A DNA stretch of 64,000 bases from Oceaniferula spumae (GTDB taxonomy: Bacteria > Verrucomicrobiota > Verrucomicrobiia > Verrucomicrobiales > Akkermansiaceae): the NCBI RefSeq assembly GCF_042849255.1, contig NZ_AP026866.1, positions 682,001 to 746,000 on the forward strand, written 5' to 3'. The position numbers and the translations under genes were made by a program. Position 1 is the stretch's first letter. Each line of letters begins with the position of its first letter. The notes beneath the pieces were generated by a model that had not been told where the DNA came from, ran no database searches, and saw nothing but the letters and a program-made list of their open reading frames with translations. This document shows, piece after piece, positions 10,112 through 19,067 of the stretch.

Positions 10112-10194
10112 GAGAGAGTCAATAGACGCGAACGAGCAATGACAAGTGCGAAATACACACTCGATGTGTTTTTTCAGTCACTGGACCAAGAGAT

Positions 10195-10212
10195 GCCTCA
10201 ACTCCATGAGGC
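10195..10212 (-). terminator. hairpin after the P-loop ATPase gene (weak terminator candidate)
   Basis: GCCTCA (10195-10200) pairs with TGAGGC (10207-10212) around six bases, 17 bases past the stop of the minus-strand gene ending at 10229. The bases that follow are not T-rich, so a Rho-independent stop is doubtful. A second small inverted repeat, ACACA/TGTGT, lies at about 10156-10170 in the guaB leader. Confidence 0.3.
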
Positions 10213-10228
10213 GGTCTCCCCTTTCGAA

Positions 10229-12562
10229 CTATTCCTCCCTGCCGTAGCGATCGCGGAACTGGCGCAGAAGATCTTCCACTTTCTCCTGATCGCCCGAAGT
10301 GACGACATGCGGTTTGGGCGGATTCTCGTGAGCCTGACCAAAGGTGCTAGCTGGTGGTTCTGGCTGCGGACTTGCCGCAGGCTGAGCTTGCGGCGGTTGC
10401 ACCTGATTGGCAACCGGCTGAACTGGCTGTACCGGATGCGCCGGTTGAACAGGAGTCACAGGCTGGAATGGCGACACTGGGTTCGCATCGGTATCAATGC
10501 TGAATGGAGAAGCCGCTGGCTGAGAAGACTTTGCGCTGTCTCGCTGTGGGGCCGATGGTTCGACCGGAGTAAAAGGACTGTCCTCAACAGCTTGGATTGG
10601 CTCCTGTGGTGGAGTTATTGGCGCGGGCGCCTCGTGCTGTTCACGATTATCAGCGTAGGTGAATGGGGAATCCTGTTGGGCTGGTTCCTCGGTCTTGCTC
10701 TCATCGGCAAATGCCCTTGGCTCGGTTACCTGAGCTGCCACTGGTTCACTTGCAGGCTGAACTGGTTCGAACACTCCTGTGGATTGGGGCGCTGTAGGTT
10801 CGGGCTGATAATTAAACTGAGCTTCTTCTACATTTTCGAAATATGGCAAACCTTCTGAATCGTCATCCTCATCAGTTTCCTGAGAATCAGCTTCTTGGAA
10901 CGGAGACATGATCCCCTGCGAGTGATCAGAAGCTACTGGATTAGTCGGAGCTGGTTTATAATCTGCCACCGGCTCAAAAGGACTGGCCATATCCGTAGCC
11001 ATGTGCCCCGCAGGTTGTTGACTATAAGTTTCGAGTTCCGAAGTCTCAATGGCAGCGGCTGCCGCTGCGGCTGCGGAAATCACATCACTGGTGATTCTTG
11101 GCTTAACCTCAGCAGCTGGTTCAGGACTTTTCTGCTCTGCTACTACTTGGGTAAACGGCTCAGTCGGTGCAGGCTCGGGAGCCGTTGATTCAGGCTGCGG
11201 ACTTGGAGCAGGTTGAGCCTCGGTAGGAGCGGCGGGCGCGACAGGTTCTTGAGCTGTGGTTGGCTGCGGGCTGGTTTCAGCCTGCTGAACCGGTTCTGGT
11301 GCAGGTGTTGGCTCCGGAGTAGGTGTTGGGTCAGGCGCTGGCTCGGGCGTTGGCTCCGGAGTGGGTGTTGCAAGAGAGATTGGAGTTTGTGCAGCAGTGG
11401 CAAAATCAGAAGTTTGAGATGTCTGACTACCTGTGGCGGGTGCAGATGCCTGCATTTCCAGCTCAGCCCACATATTTGAAGCTTCACGAATCAGACCTCT
11501 AGCATAGATGACACCTGTATCGAGATCCATCCGGTCAAGAATCTGATCAGCATGGTCACCAGCACGATCTCTCAGTAATTTGGCAGCCTGCTCTTTGGTC
11601 ATTGGCTTCAGATCGATCACAATATCGCTTAAACGATCTTTCAGTCCGCAGGGCATGCGCGGCAAGAAAGCGGTCTCCCATACGTCACCATTCACGCTGA
11701 TGATCAGAGCCAGCTCATTGCAAGATTGATGGAGAGCATTGAGAAATGTTGCGACTTGCAATGCTGCCTCGGGGTTGCTCGAAAAACCTTCAACTTCATC
11801 GAGGACTAATACTGGCGATGTTACCAGGCCGGTCAGGTTAAGTAGAGTCACCAGCTTTTCATGCATGTCAGTTTCAACTGCATCGGCACCAAAAACTGTC
11901 TCAACTAAAGAACTGTTTCTCGTTGTTTGATCGAGCGGTGCCGAGCTGTAGCGGAACAACAGCTCAACCCACCATGCTACCGGACGGAATCCTGCCTGAG
12001 TTCGCTCGGCAAGTTCAGCGGTAAGGCGCGGCCCTAACAGACCGAAGTTGGCTTGAGCCCAAAGGGCAGTCACAGCCTCCTCATTATGAAAATCGAATGT
12101 CTCGACCGGGCGCTCCTGCAGAGCTTGCAAGGCACTTTCACGGTCCTGGCTAGGCACCTCACCGGAGCAAACCAGCGGCTCAAGACCAGTGGCTAGAATA
12201 CGTCGCGCCAATAAATCCAACACGGTCAACCCACCACCGCCCGGAAGGATCCGAGAAAATCTGCGCAACACAGCATCAAGCACGGCTGACGCATCCAAGT
12301 ATCTGCCCTTGCTCGGCTCGAGTGGAATGAACTCATGGGTGTGGGCCACCCGTTGGTGCAATCTCATCAACAAATGAGTCTTGCCAAATCCTGCGCGTGG
12401 CGACCGGAGCAGAACCATACGGCCTCTGTCGCCTGCTCGCGAAGTAAGGGCCTGAGTGAGTAATTCTAGGGCTTCCGAGTTGATGCAGTCAGTGGCTACA
12501 TCAGGGGCGTGGCCCAGCATTTCAAAAGCGTGATCAAAAGGGTTTCCTGCGGTTTTTGCCAT
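10229..12562 (-). CDS. P-loop ATPase with long Pro/Glu/Thr-rich C-terminal region
   Basis: 777 aa from the ATG at 12562; the frame stays open to 12631 but MAKTAG is the more natural N-terminus. Residues about 1-370 form an AAA/STAND-like ATPase with a Walker A-like GFGKTH (about 54-59) and Walker B LVLDE. The rest (about 380-740) is low-complexity Pro/Glu/Thr/Gln/Ala, including a tandem PEPTPE-type stretch near 11290-11360 and an Ala run near 11060. It ends in a short charged helix (about the last 20 residues). I do not recognise the family. It is divergent from the MoxR operon, with 278 bp between start codons, so the two may share control. The tail looks disordered or spacer-like. Confidence 0.8.
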   Translation of the reverse strand: MAKTAGNPFDHAFEMLGHAPDVATDCINSEALELLTQALTSRAGDRGRMVLLRSPRAGFGKTHLLMRLHQRVAHTHEFIPLEPSKGRYLDASAVLDAVLRRFSRILPGGGGLTVLDLLARRILATGLEPLVCSGEVPSQDRESALQALQERPVETFDFHNEEAVTALWAQANFGLLGPRLTAELAERTQAGFRPVAWWVELLFRYSSAPLDQTTRNSSLVETVFGADAVETDMHEKLVTLLNLTGLVTSPVLVLDEVEGFSSNPEAALQVATFLNALHQSCNELALIISVNGDVWETAFLPRMPCGLKDRLSDIVIDLKPMTKEQAAKLLRDRAGDHADQILDRMDLDTGVIYARGLIREASNMWAELEMQASAPATGSQTSQTSDFATAAQTPISLATPTPEPTPEPAPDPTPTPEPTPAPEPVQQAETSPQPTTAQEPVAPAAPTEAQPAPSPQPESTAPEPAPTEPFTQVVAEQKSPEPAAEVKPRITSDVISAAAAAAAAIETSELETYSQQPAGHMATDMASPFEPVADYKPAPTNPVASDHSQGIMSPFQEADSQETDEDDDSEGLPYFENVEEAQFNYQPEPTAPQSTGVFEPVQPASEPVAAQVTEPRAFADESKTEEPAQQDSPFTYADNREQHEAPAPITPPQEPIQAVEDSPFTPVEPSAPQRDSAKSSQPAASPFSIDTDANPVSPFQPVTPVQPAHPVQPVQPVANQVQPPQAQPAASPQPEPPASTFGQAHENPPKPHVVTSGDQEKVEDLLRQFRDRYGREE

Positions 12563-12840
12563 GGTTGGGTGTAATTTTTTAAAGACTGCCAGAATACTAG
12601 CAGATGCCAAGCAAGATATTCGCACGGACAAAGGTATCAGTCACTTGTAAAATCGACATTTTACTCCCTCGACAAAATAAATCCCGACCATAGCTTCGCT
12701 AAGGTATCAGCAGCGAGACGAAGTTTGCTGACACGAGTTTAACCACGCCGAATCGTGACCCTCTAACAAACAATACATTAGCACACAGCTGACATTCCGA
12801 GAACCATTCAATTTCAATCATCGATCAACCAACTGTATTT
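12563..12840. promoter_or_regulatory. divergent promoter region between the P-loop ATPase and moxR
   Basis: A 278-bp region with no gene. The 10-mer AAGGTATCAG occurs twice in direct orientation, at 12631-12640 and 12701-12710, exactly 70 bp apart. A TCAGCA/TGCTGA inverted repeat overlaps the second copy. These are candidate operators. No convincing -35/-10 pair was picked. Confidence 0.4.
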
Positions 12841-13911
12841 ATGGACACACCGACCACACCTCCCGAAGACACCACCGCCGAGGCTTCCGCACCAGTAGAC
12901 AGCACCTCTCCAGCCACCACATTACCAGCTGATGACGTTGCGGCCATCGATCATCTGGGCACTGTTTACCAAGCATTCAAAGATGAAATCGGCAAAGTGA
13001 TTATCGGTCAGGAAGATGTCGTTGAGCAGCTAGCCATTTGTTTGTTCGCTCGTGGTCATGCATTGCTCATGGGGGTGCCCGGACTGGCCAAGACCTTGCT
13101 GGTGTCATCCGTTGCAGAGACCATGGATCTGAGTTTCAACAGAATCCAGTTCACTCCGGACCTCATGCCAGCGGACATCACCGGAACCGACATCATTCAG
13201 GAAACCGACGCCGGCCACCGTGAGTTCGAATTCATCAAAGGACCTGTGTTTGCCAATCTTGTTCTCGCTGATGAAATCAACCGTGCGCCTGCTAAGACCC
13301 AGTCCGCCATGTTGGAGGCCATGCAGGAAAATATGGTGACCGTTCTCGGAAAAACCTATCAACTCGATAAACCCTTCTTCGTATTGGCGACACAGAACCC
13401 CGTCGAGCAGGAAGGCACCTACCCTCTCCCCGAAGCGCAGCTCGACCGCTTTATGTTCCTCATCAACGTTGAATACCCATCGCACGAGGAGGAACTTCGT
13501 ATCGCCCGCGAAACCACGGGCACAGCCAAGAATGCTCTTAATCATATTCTCAACGGAGACCAAGTTCTCGAGTTTCAACAGTTGGTTCGCCGAGTGCCCG
13601 TTCCTGATCATATCTACGACTACGCTGTAGAGATTGTGCGCAAGACCCGTCCAGGAACAGAGGCCTCCCCTGACTGGATCGGCGAATACGTCGGTTGGGG
13701 TGCAGGTCCACGTGCTGTCCAGTATCTCATTCTCGGAGCAAAAGCTCGCGCTGCACTGAACGGCTCCTACATGGCTCGCCTAGAAGACATCGAAGCGGTC
13801 GCGCGCCCTGTTCTCACCCACCGTGTGTTGACTAACTTCGCTGCCGAATCCCAAGGCATGACCGCCGCCAAGGTAGTAGATCGCCTCGTCGCTGAAATGC
13901 AGGAAGCGTAG
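12841..13911 (+). CDS. MoxR-family AAA+ ATPase
   Basis: 356 aa. After an acidic Thr/Pro-rich N-terminal stretch (about 1-38) comes the AAA+ core. It has the MoxR-type Walker A GVPGLAKT (about 81-88), Walker B LVLADEINRAPAKTQ and the lid domain. MoxR ATPases act as chaperone-like remodellers for partners with von Willebrand factor A domains. Three such partners follow immediately, the first only 8 bases after this stop, which makes the operon assignment strong. Confidence 0.95.
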   Translation: MDTPTTPPEDTTAEASAPVDSTSPATTLPADDVAAIDHLGTVYQAFKDEIGKVIIGQEDVVEQLAICLFARGHALLMGVPGLAKTLLVSSVAETMDLSFNRIQFTPDLMPADITGTDIIQETDAGHREFEFIKGPVFANLVLADEINRAPAKTQSAMLEAMQENMVTVLGKTYQLDKPFFVLATQNPVEQEGTYPLPEAQLDRFMFLINVEYPSHEEELRIARETTGTAKNALNHILNGDQVLEFQQLVRRVPVPDHIYDYAVEIVRKTRPGTEASPDWIGEYVGWGAGPRAVQYLILGAKARAALNGSYMARLEDIEAVARPVLTHRVLTNFAAESQGMTAAKVVDRLVAEMQEA

Positions 13912-13919
13912 GTCTTATA

Positions 13920-14816
13920 ATGAAATACGATTTCCTAGATCCGGAAGCTCTTTCTCGGCTTGGTGCCATTCCTCTGGAGGCGCGACAAGCGATGACGGGC
14001 AATGTCGCGGGCCGACACCGCTCACCTCACCGGGGTTCCTCGGTGGAGTTTGCGGAGTACCGGAAATATGTCCAAGGTGACGATACCCGAAGGCTGGACT
14101 GGAAAGCTTACGCTCGTTCTGACCGCTATTATATTAAGGAGTTTGAGGCCGACACGAACCTACGTGCCTACTTTGTGTTAGACGCTAGTGGCTCGATGGG
14201 CTTTAGCGCGGAGAACGATGCTCGCATTCAGTTTGCCCGCAAGCTTGCAGCTACTCTCTCCTATTTAATCATCGATCAGGGTGATGCCGCAGGCCTGTCA
14301 GTTTGTCAGGAAAAAATTCATATTGAAATCCCGCCAACACGGCGCCCGGCTCACCTCAACCATATGTTTGAGGTGCTTGCAAAGACTCAACCATCCGGGG
14401 AAACCGGTCTCGTTGATGCCCTGCACACGATTGCAGAAAAAGTGGCACAGCGGGCTCTCGTGATCATCATGTCTGATCTCTTCTGCGATACCAATGCCCT
14501 AGGCGATGCCTTACAGCACCTTCGCTATCGGAAGCATGATGTTGCGGTTTTCCACATGTTGGACAAACAGGAAATTGCATTCGACTTCGAACGACCGCAC
14601 CGGTTTGTTGACATGGAGGATAAAACTTCCATCGTCGCCGAGCCTACCTTGGTCGCGGATGAATATCGCGCCGCCATGCGAGAATTCATGAAAACCGTGA
14701 AGATGAAATGTCACGATATTCATGCTGATTACCATCTCATCACCACCGATCAGGACTACGAGGAAATCGTCCACAATTTCCTAACCAACCGACTTTCCAA
14801 AAAAGGCAAAGCCTGA
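13920..14816 (+). CDS. DUF58 domain protein (vWA-like)
   Basis: 298 aa, 8 bp behind moxR. It has the DUF58 signature GDDTRRLDWKAYARS and a metal-binding MIDAS-type motif DASGSMGF (about residues 90-97), so the vWA fold probably binds a divalent ion. No membrane segment is seen. DUF58 proteins are regular partners of MoxR ATPases; the biochemical role is unknown. Confidence 0.92.
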   Translation: MKYDFLDPEALSRLGAIPLEARQAMTGNVAGRHRSPHRGSSVEFAEYRKYVQGDDTRRLDWKAYARSDRYYIKEFEADTNLRAYFVLDASGSMGFSAENDARIQFARKLAATLSYLIIDQGDAAGLSVCQEKIHIEIPPTRRPAHLNHMFEVLAKTQPSGETGLVDALHTIAEKVAQRALVIIMSDLFCDTNALGDALQHLRYRKHDVAVFHMLDKQEIAFDFERPHRFVDMEDKTSIVAEPTLVADEYRAAMREFMKTVKMKCHDIHADYHLITTDQDYEEIVHNFLTNRLSKKGKA

Positions 14817-14849
14817 CCTGATTTCTTCTGACCTACTTCCTTTCCATCC

Positions 14850-16802
14850 GTGTCATTCCTTCAACAATCTCTGCTCTGGGGTCTACTCGCTGCGAGTATC
14901 CCGATCATTATTCACCTGCTCAACCGCAGGCGTCACCGCACTGTACAATGGGCGGCGATGGAGTTCCTGCTTAAGGCCACTCGTGAGTCTCGTGGTAAGA
15001 AGAAACTCAAATATCTGATCATCCTTGCCTGCCGAACCCTAGCGATCGCAGCACTCATCTTCGCCATTGCTCGTCCTTTGGTGGGAGGTTTCCTTGGCTG
15101 GGGTGGAGGTAAAGTCGATACCGTCATCCTCATACTCGACCGCTCTTCCAGCATGGAGCAGCAGTCGCCCGGAAGTCGTGAAAGCAAGAGAGCCAGTGCT
15201 ATAGCCAGTGTTAGGAAATCCCTAACTGAACTCAACTCACCTCGCTTGGTGCTGATTGATAGTGCCAGTGGCAAGGCTCAAGACGTTCCTTCTCCAGATG
15301 CTCTGGAAGAACTCAGTTCCACATCGGCGACCGATACCAAGGCATCGATTCCCGCACTAATCTCTACCGCCATTGACTATGTGTTAGAGCGCTCCCCTGG
15401 TCGCACGGAAATCTGGGTGGCATCGGATTTACAGCTATCGGATTGGGCTCCGGAAGAAGGACGATGGGAGGCAATTCGCACCGGGTTAAATGACCTTCCC
15501 CAGAACACCACGCTGCGCGTTCTGTCGTTAGCTTCCTCACCCACAGACAACTACTCGATCCGCGTTCTTTCCTCCAGACGCAGCGAGGATGAACTTGTGC
15601 TCGATCTCGAAATCACACGAACCGATTCAGAGGGCCCAGCTGCAGTTCCAATTACTTATAGTCTGAATGGCACACGCAGTGCAGACAAGGTCACCATCAA
15701 TGGACAGACCTATCAGTTCCAAAAACGGTTACCTTTGGGAACGCGTGAAGGCACCGGTCATGGGTTTGTTTCCATCCCCGCTGATACCAACCTGCGTGAT
15801 AACGTTTCCTACTTTGCCTATGGTGAAGATGCTCCATCGAAAACGTTTCTAGTCACCGAGGGTGGCGAGTCACCTGATTGGCTAGAGCTCGCTGCCGCTC
15901 CACCGGGATTTGATCGCAGTGTCGCCACTCGCGTCGCAGCTAACAGCGCACACCAAATCGACTGGGCTAGCGCCACTCTTGTCATCTGGCAGGCTCCCCT
16001 CCCCGAGGGAACCATCGCGGAAGAATTCACCCGCTACCTGGAGTCCGGAGGCGCGGCTATCATGTTCCCTCCTCGCGGTGAATCCACCACCAATTTCCTT
16101 GGCCTTACCTGGGGAGAGCAAACGGTCGCGCCCAAGGGCCAGTATTTCATTATCCCTGAGTGGGATCAAACAGACGGACCTCTACGAAATGGGCTTGAGG
16201 GAACACAAATTCCTGTGCCCAAACTAAAAGCCATCAAACGGCGCGAAATTGTAGGTGACGCAACGACGCTGGCTAGTTGGGACGATGAAAAAACCTTCCT
16301 CGCGCGAAAAGTAATTGGTGATGGAAGTGCCATTTTCGCCGCCACGCTTCCCGACTATACTTGGTCTAACCTCGGCGATGCGGATGTTTTGCTACCTGTC
16401 GTTCAACGCATGATCGAACTGGGAGACAAACGTTTCGGCTCGGCTTTTGCCGCCATCACAGGCAGTCAGAAATCGTTAGTGGCCGATGGTGAAACGCGCA
16501 CACGTCTCGACACACATTCCAAATCCACAAGTAGCAATGCGCCTTATGAAGCCGGTGTATGGAAGCTGGGAGATCGCCTTCTCGCCGTTAACCGTCCGAA
16601 ATCCGAAGACCAATGGCAAATTCTCACCAACGCCAAATTAGACACCGTTCTAGAAGGAGTTCCCTACAAGCTCTTTGAAGATACCGGTGAATCGGAATCA
16701 CTTGCGCGCGAAATCTGGCGAGCTTTCCTCATCGCCATGCTAGTATTCCTCATCACCGAGGCGATCCTTTGTTTGCAACCCAAACTGAAAAAAACTCAGT
16801 AA
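14850..16802 (+). CDS. BatA-like membrane protein with vWA domain
   Basis: 650 aa with a GTG start, 33 bp behind the DUF58 gene. The N-terminus is the BatA/aerotolerance-type membrane module: a first helix at about 5-22 ending HLLNRRRHR and a second at about 58-80. A vWA domain follows with MIDAS DRSSSM. The middle holds a beta-rich region and a GATase-like fold. A final helix lies near residues 622-644. It is a predicted inner-membrane partner of the MoxR ATPase. Confidence 0.88.
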   Translation: MSFLQQSLLWGLLAASIPIIIHLLNRRRHRTVQWAAMEFLLKATRESRGKKKLKYLIILACRTLAIAALIFAIARPLVGGFLGWGGGKVDTVILILDRSSSMEQQSPGSRESKRASAIASVRKSLTELNSPRLVLIDSASGKAQDVPSPDALEELSSTSATDTKASIPALISTAIDYVLERSPGRTEIWVASDLQLSDWAPEEGRWEAIRTGLNDLPQNTTLRVLSLASSPTDNYSIRVLSSRRSEDELVLDLEITRTDSEGPAAVPITYSLNGTRSADKVTINGQTYQFQKRLPLGTREGTGHGFVSIPADTNLRDNVSYFAYGEDAPSKTFLVTEGGESPDWLELAAAPPGFDRSVATRVAANSAHQIDWASATLVIWQAPLPEGTIAEEFTRYLESGGAAIMFPPRGESTTNFLGLTWGEQTVAPKGQYFIIPEWDQTDGPLRNGLEGTQIPVPKLKAIKRREIVGDATTLASWDDEKTFLARKVIGDGSAIFAATLPDYTWSNLGDADVLLPVVQRMIELGDKRFGSAFAAITGSQKSLVADGETRTRLDTHSKSTSSNAPYEAGVWKLGDRLLAVNRPKSEDQWQILTNAKLDTVLEGVPYKLFEDTGESESLAREIWRAFLIAMLVFLITEAILCLQPKLKKTQ

Positions 16803-16812
16803 CTCAGCCACC

Positions 16813-19050
16813 TTGAATTTTTCCATTTCCAACCTCATTTTTTCTCCGACTCCACTCACGCTGTGGATTGGGATTATTGCGCTGTTAGCAGTAGGCACGC
16901 TGTGTGTCATGGCCATCAGGCGATCCACGCGTCCTAAGCGCACCGGAGCCTTAGAAGCACTGCGTTTTCTTTGTGCTCTAATTTGTGTGCTGATGCTCTG
17001 GCAGCCAGAATGGCGAGTCATCACTGAGCCTAACAGCAAACCTGAAGTAGCGATTCTCTTTGATGCTTCGCGCTCGTCTACGACAGCAGATGCGATTCTC
17101 CCCGTGGAGTTAAGTGCCAGCCAAGAAGTTGTCACGCGTTCCGAATGGATGGAAAAAATCCTTGGCAGCGATCTATTCAAGCCGCTTAAAAGTGATGAAC
17201 GGAACCGTGTTTTTGAAGAAGGTTTTTCCGCACCTCCGGAAGATGCTGATCCAGCGACGCTGGCGTTAGCAGGCACCGATATCTACAGTGCCATCGACAA
17301 CATTCTCGAAGAACACAACAACCTACGCGCCATGATCCTCCTCACGGATGGCGATTGGAACACCGGCATTGGGCCAGTAGCCGCTGCGCAGAAAATGCGC
17401 CGCCGCAACATTCCTCTCTTCGCGATTCCCGTGGGCAGCGACAACCGGCTTCCAGACCTGGACATTTCCAATGTTACCGCGCCCACATACGGTATCGTAG
17501 GCGAAAACGTACAGATCCCCTTCACGATTGTATCCTCGCTCGATCGCGATGTGCGCACCATCGTAAGACTTCGTGATATTAAATCTGGCAAAGAACGCAC
17601 CAAGAACATCGTGATCCCTGCTGGAGAGGAATACCATGATTCCATTCTATGGCGTCTCACTGCGGAAGGATCCTCCACCCTGGAGTTATCCATTCCCGTC
17701 GCCACCGGAGAGATGGTTGCCAAAAACAATAAACGCCAATTCACCATCGCCGGACGCAAGGAATCACTCAACGTGCTGGTTATCGAGTCGACTCCACGTT
17801 GGGAATATCGATTCATTCGTAACGCCCTTTACCGAGATCCAGGTGTCACTGTCAGTTGTTTACTACTCCATCCACAGTTGGGCGAAGGTGACGGCCCAGG
17901 ATACATCACCAAGTTTCCTGAAAAACTCGAAGATCTACAAAAATACGATGTCGTTTTCATCGGTGATGTTGGCATTGGAAATGGTGGCTTGACCAAAGAA
18001 CAGGCAGAACTCCTCAAGGGACTGGTGGAAGACCAGGCCAGTGGTATTGTGTTCATTCCAGGCCGCCAGGGCAACGAACATTCATTGGTCGACAGCCCAT
18101 TAGGAGATCTCATTCCAGTCATTCTCGATGACAAGCGTAAGGAAGGATATAGTGAAACCACCGCATCTCAGCTAAATCTAACATCAGAAGGCAAGGGCTC
18201 GCTGCTAACCATGCTTGGTGATACCGAGGACGATAACCCTGTGATTTGGAAAAGCCTGCCGGGCTTCTACTGGCACGCTCCTGTCATTAAAGCCAAGGGG
18301 GGCACGGATGTTCTGGCTGTGCACGCTAACCGGTCTAACGAGTTTGGTCGCATCCCCATGCTGGTCACCAAGACCGCAGGCAATGGCAAAGTCCTCTTCC
18401 TCGGCCATGATTCTGCATGGCGCTGGCGTCGTGGTGTCGAAGACCTTTACCACTACCGTTTCTGGGGACAAGTCGCGCGTTGGATGTCCTATCAGCGCAA
18501 TATGGCCGCTGGCGAACGTATCCGCCTTTACTTCACACCGGATCGCCCCAAACCCGGTGATACCGTCACTCTCAACGCCAACGCCTTCGACCAATACGGA
18601 GCCCCGCTAAAAGAAGGTGACGTGTTAGTTGATATCACCTCTCCCGACGGAAAAACCCGTCGCATCAGTCTGGACAAGGCGAAAGGCGCTTGGGGTAGTT
18701 ACACTGGTAGATTCAAAATCGCTCAACCCGGTGCGTGGAAAATTGAAGCCGTTGTTGGTGAGGACAAAGCACACGGCATCAAGACCACTCTGTTAGCTCA
18801 AGGTAGCGAAATTGAAAAAACAGGGATGCCCGCTCGCCCCGACGTGTTGGAGGAAATGACTCGTGTCGCACGTGGTCGCATGATTAACGGGGAAAAAATC
18901 GCAGCCTTAATCAAGGAGATCCAAGCATTGCCTGACCCTCAAGCAATGGAGACTCGCACCCCCCTATGGTCCAGCTGGATCATTGCAGCATGTTTGGTTC
19001 TCCTGCTTGCTATCTTCTGGGTGGGCCGCAAGCTCAACGGAACATTCTAA
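16813..19050 (+). CDS. membrane protein with vWA and glutamine-amidotransferase-like domains
   Basis: 745 aa with a TTG start, 10 bp after the BatA-like gene. Two N-terminal helices (about 12-32 and 43-60) precede a vWA-like domain (DASRS, LLTDGD). Next comes a domain beginning NVLVIESTPRWEYRF that matches the GATase1-like fold found in such MoxR-cluster proteins. No catalytic Cys-His-Glu set was recognised, so it is probably non-enzymatic. It ends with a membrane helix (about 718-738). It is the last member of the MoxR operon proper. Confidence 0.88.
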   Translation: MNFSISNLIFSPTPLTLWIGIIALLAVGTLCVMAIRRSTRPKRTGALEALRFLCALICVLMLWQPEWRVITEPNSKPEVAILFDASRSSTTADAILPVELSASQEVVTRSEWMEKILGSDLFKPLKSDERNRVFEEGFSAPPEDADPATLALAGTDIYSAIDNILEEHNNLRAMILLTDGDWNTGIGPVAAAQKMRRRNIPLFAIPVGSDNRLPDLDISNVTAPTYGIVGENVQIPFTIVSSLDRDVRTIVRLRDIKSGKERTKNIVIPAGEEYHDSILWRLTAEGSSTLELSIPVATGEMVAKNNKRQFTIAGRKESLNVLVIESTPRWEYRFIRNALYRDPGVTVSCLLLHPQLGEGDGPGYITKFPEKLEDLQKYDVVFIGDVGIGNGGLTKEQAELLKGLVEDQASGIVFIPGRQGNEHSLVDSPLGDLIPVILDDKRKEGYSETTASQLNLTSEGKGSLLTMLGDTEDDNPVIWKSLPGFYWHAPVIKAKGGTDVLAVHANRSNEFGRIPMLVTKTAGNGKVLFLGHDSAWRWRRGVEDLYHYRFWGQVARWMSYQRNMAAGERIRLYFTPDRPKPGDTVTLNANAFDQYGAPLKEGDVLVDITSPDGKTRRISLDKAKGAWGSYTGRFKIAQPGAWKIEAVVGEDKAHGIKTTLLAQGSEIEKTGMPARPDVLEEMTRVARGRMINGEKIAALIKEIQALPDPQAMETRTPLWSSWIIAACLVLLLAIFWVGRKLNGTF

Positions 19051-19067
19051 GCAAACTACTCCGCACC

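Noticed and set aside
10139..10858. 239-codon frame antisense to the Pro-rich tail of the P-loop ATPase
   Set aside because: It is a Trp/Arg/Leu-rich composition created by reading Pro/Glu/Thr codons backwards; not a plausible protein.
11290..11400. Possible tandem DNA repeat or CRISPR-like array
   Set aside because: The periodicity comes from PEPTPE-type codons in the ATPase tail; no spacers of even length and no cas genes anywhere in the window.
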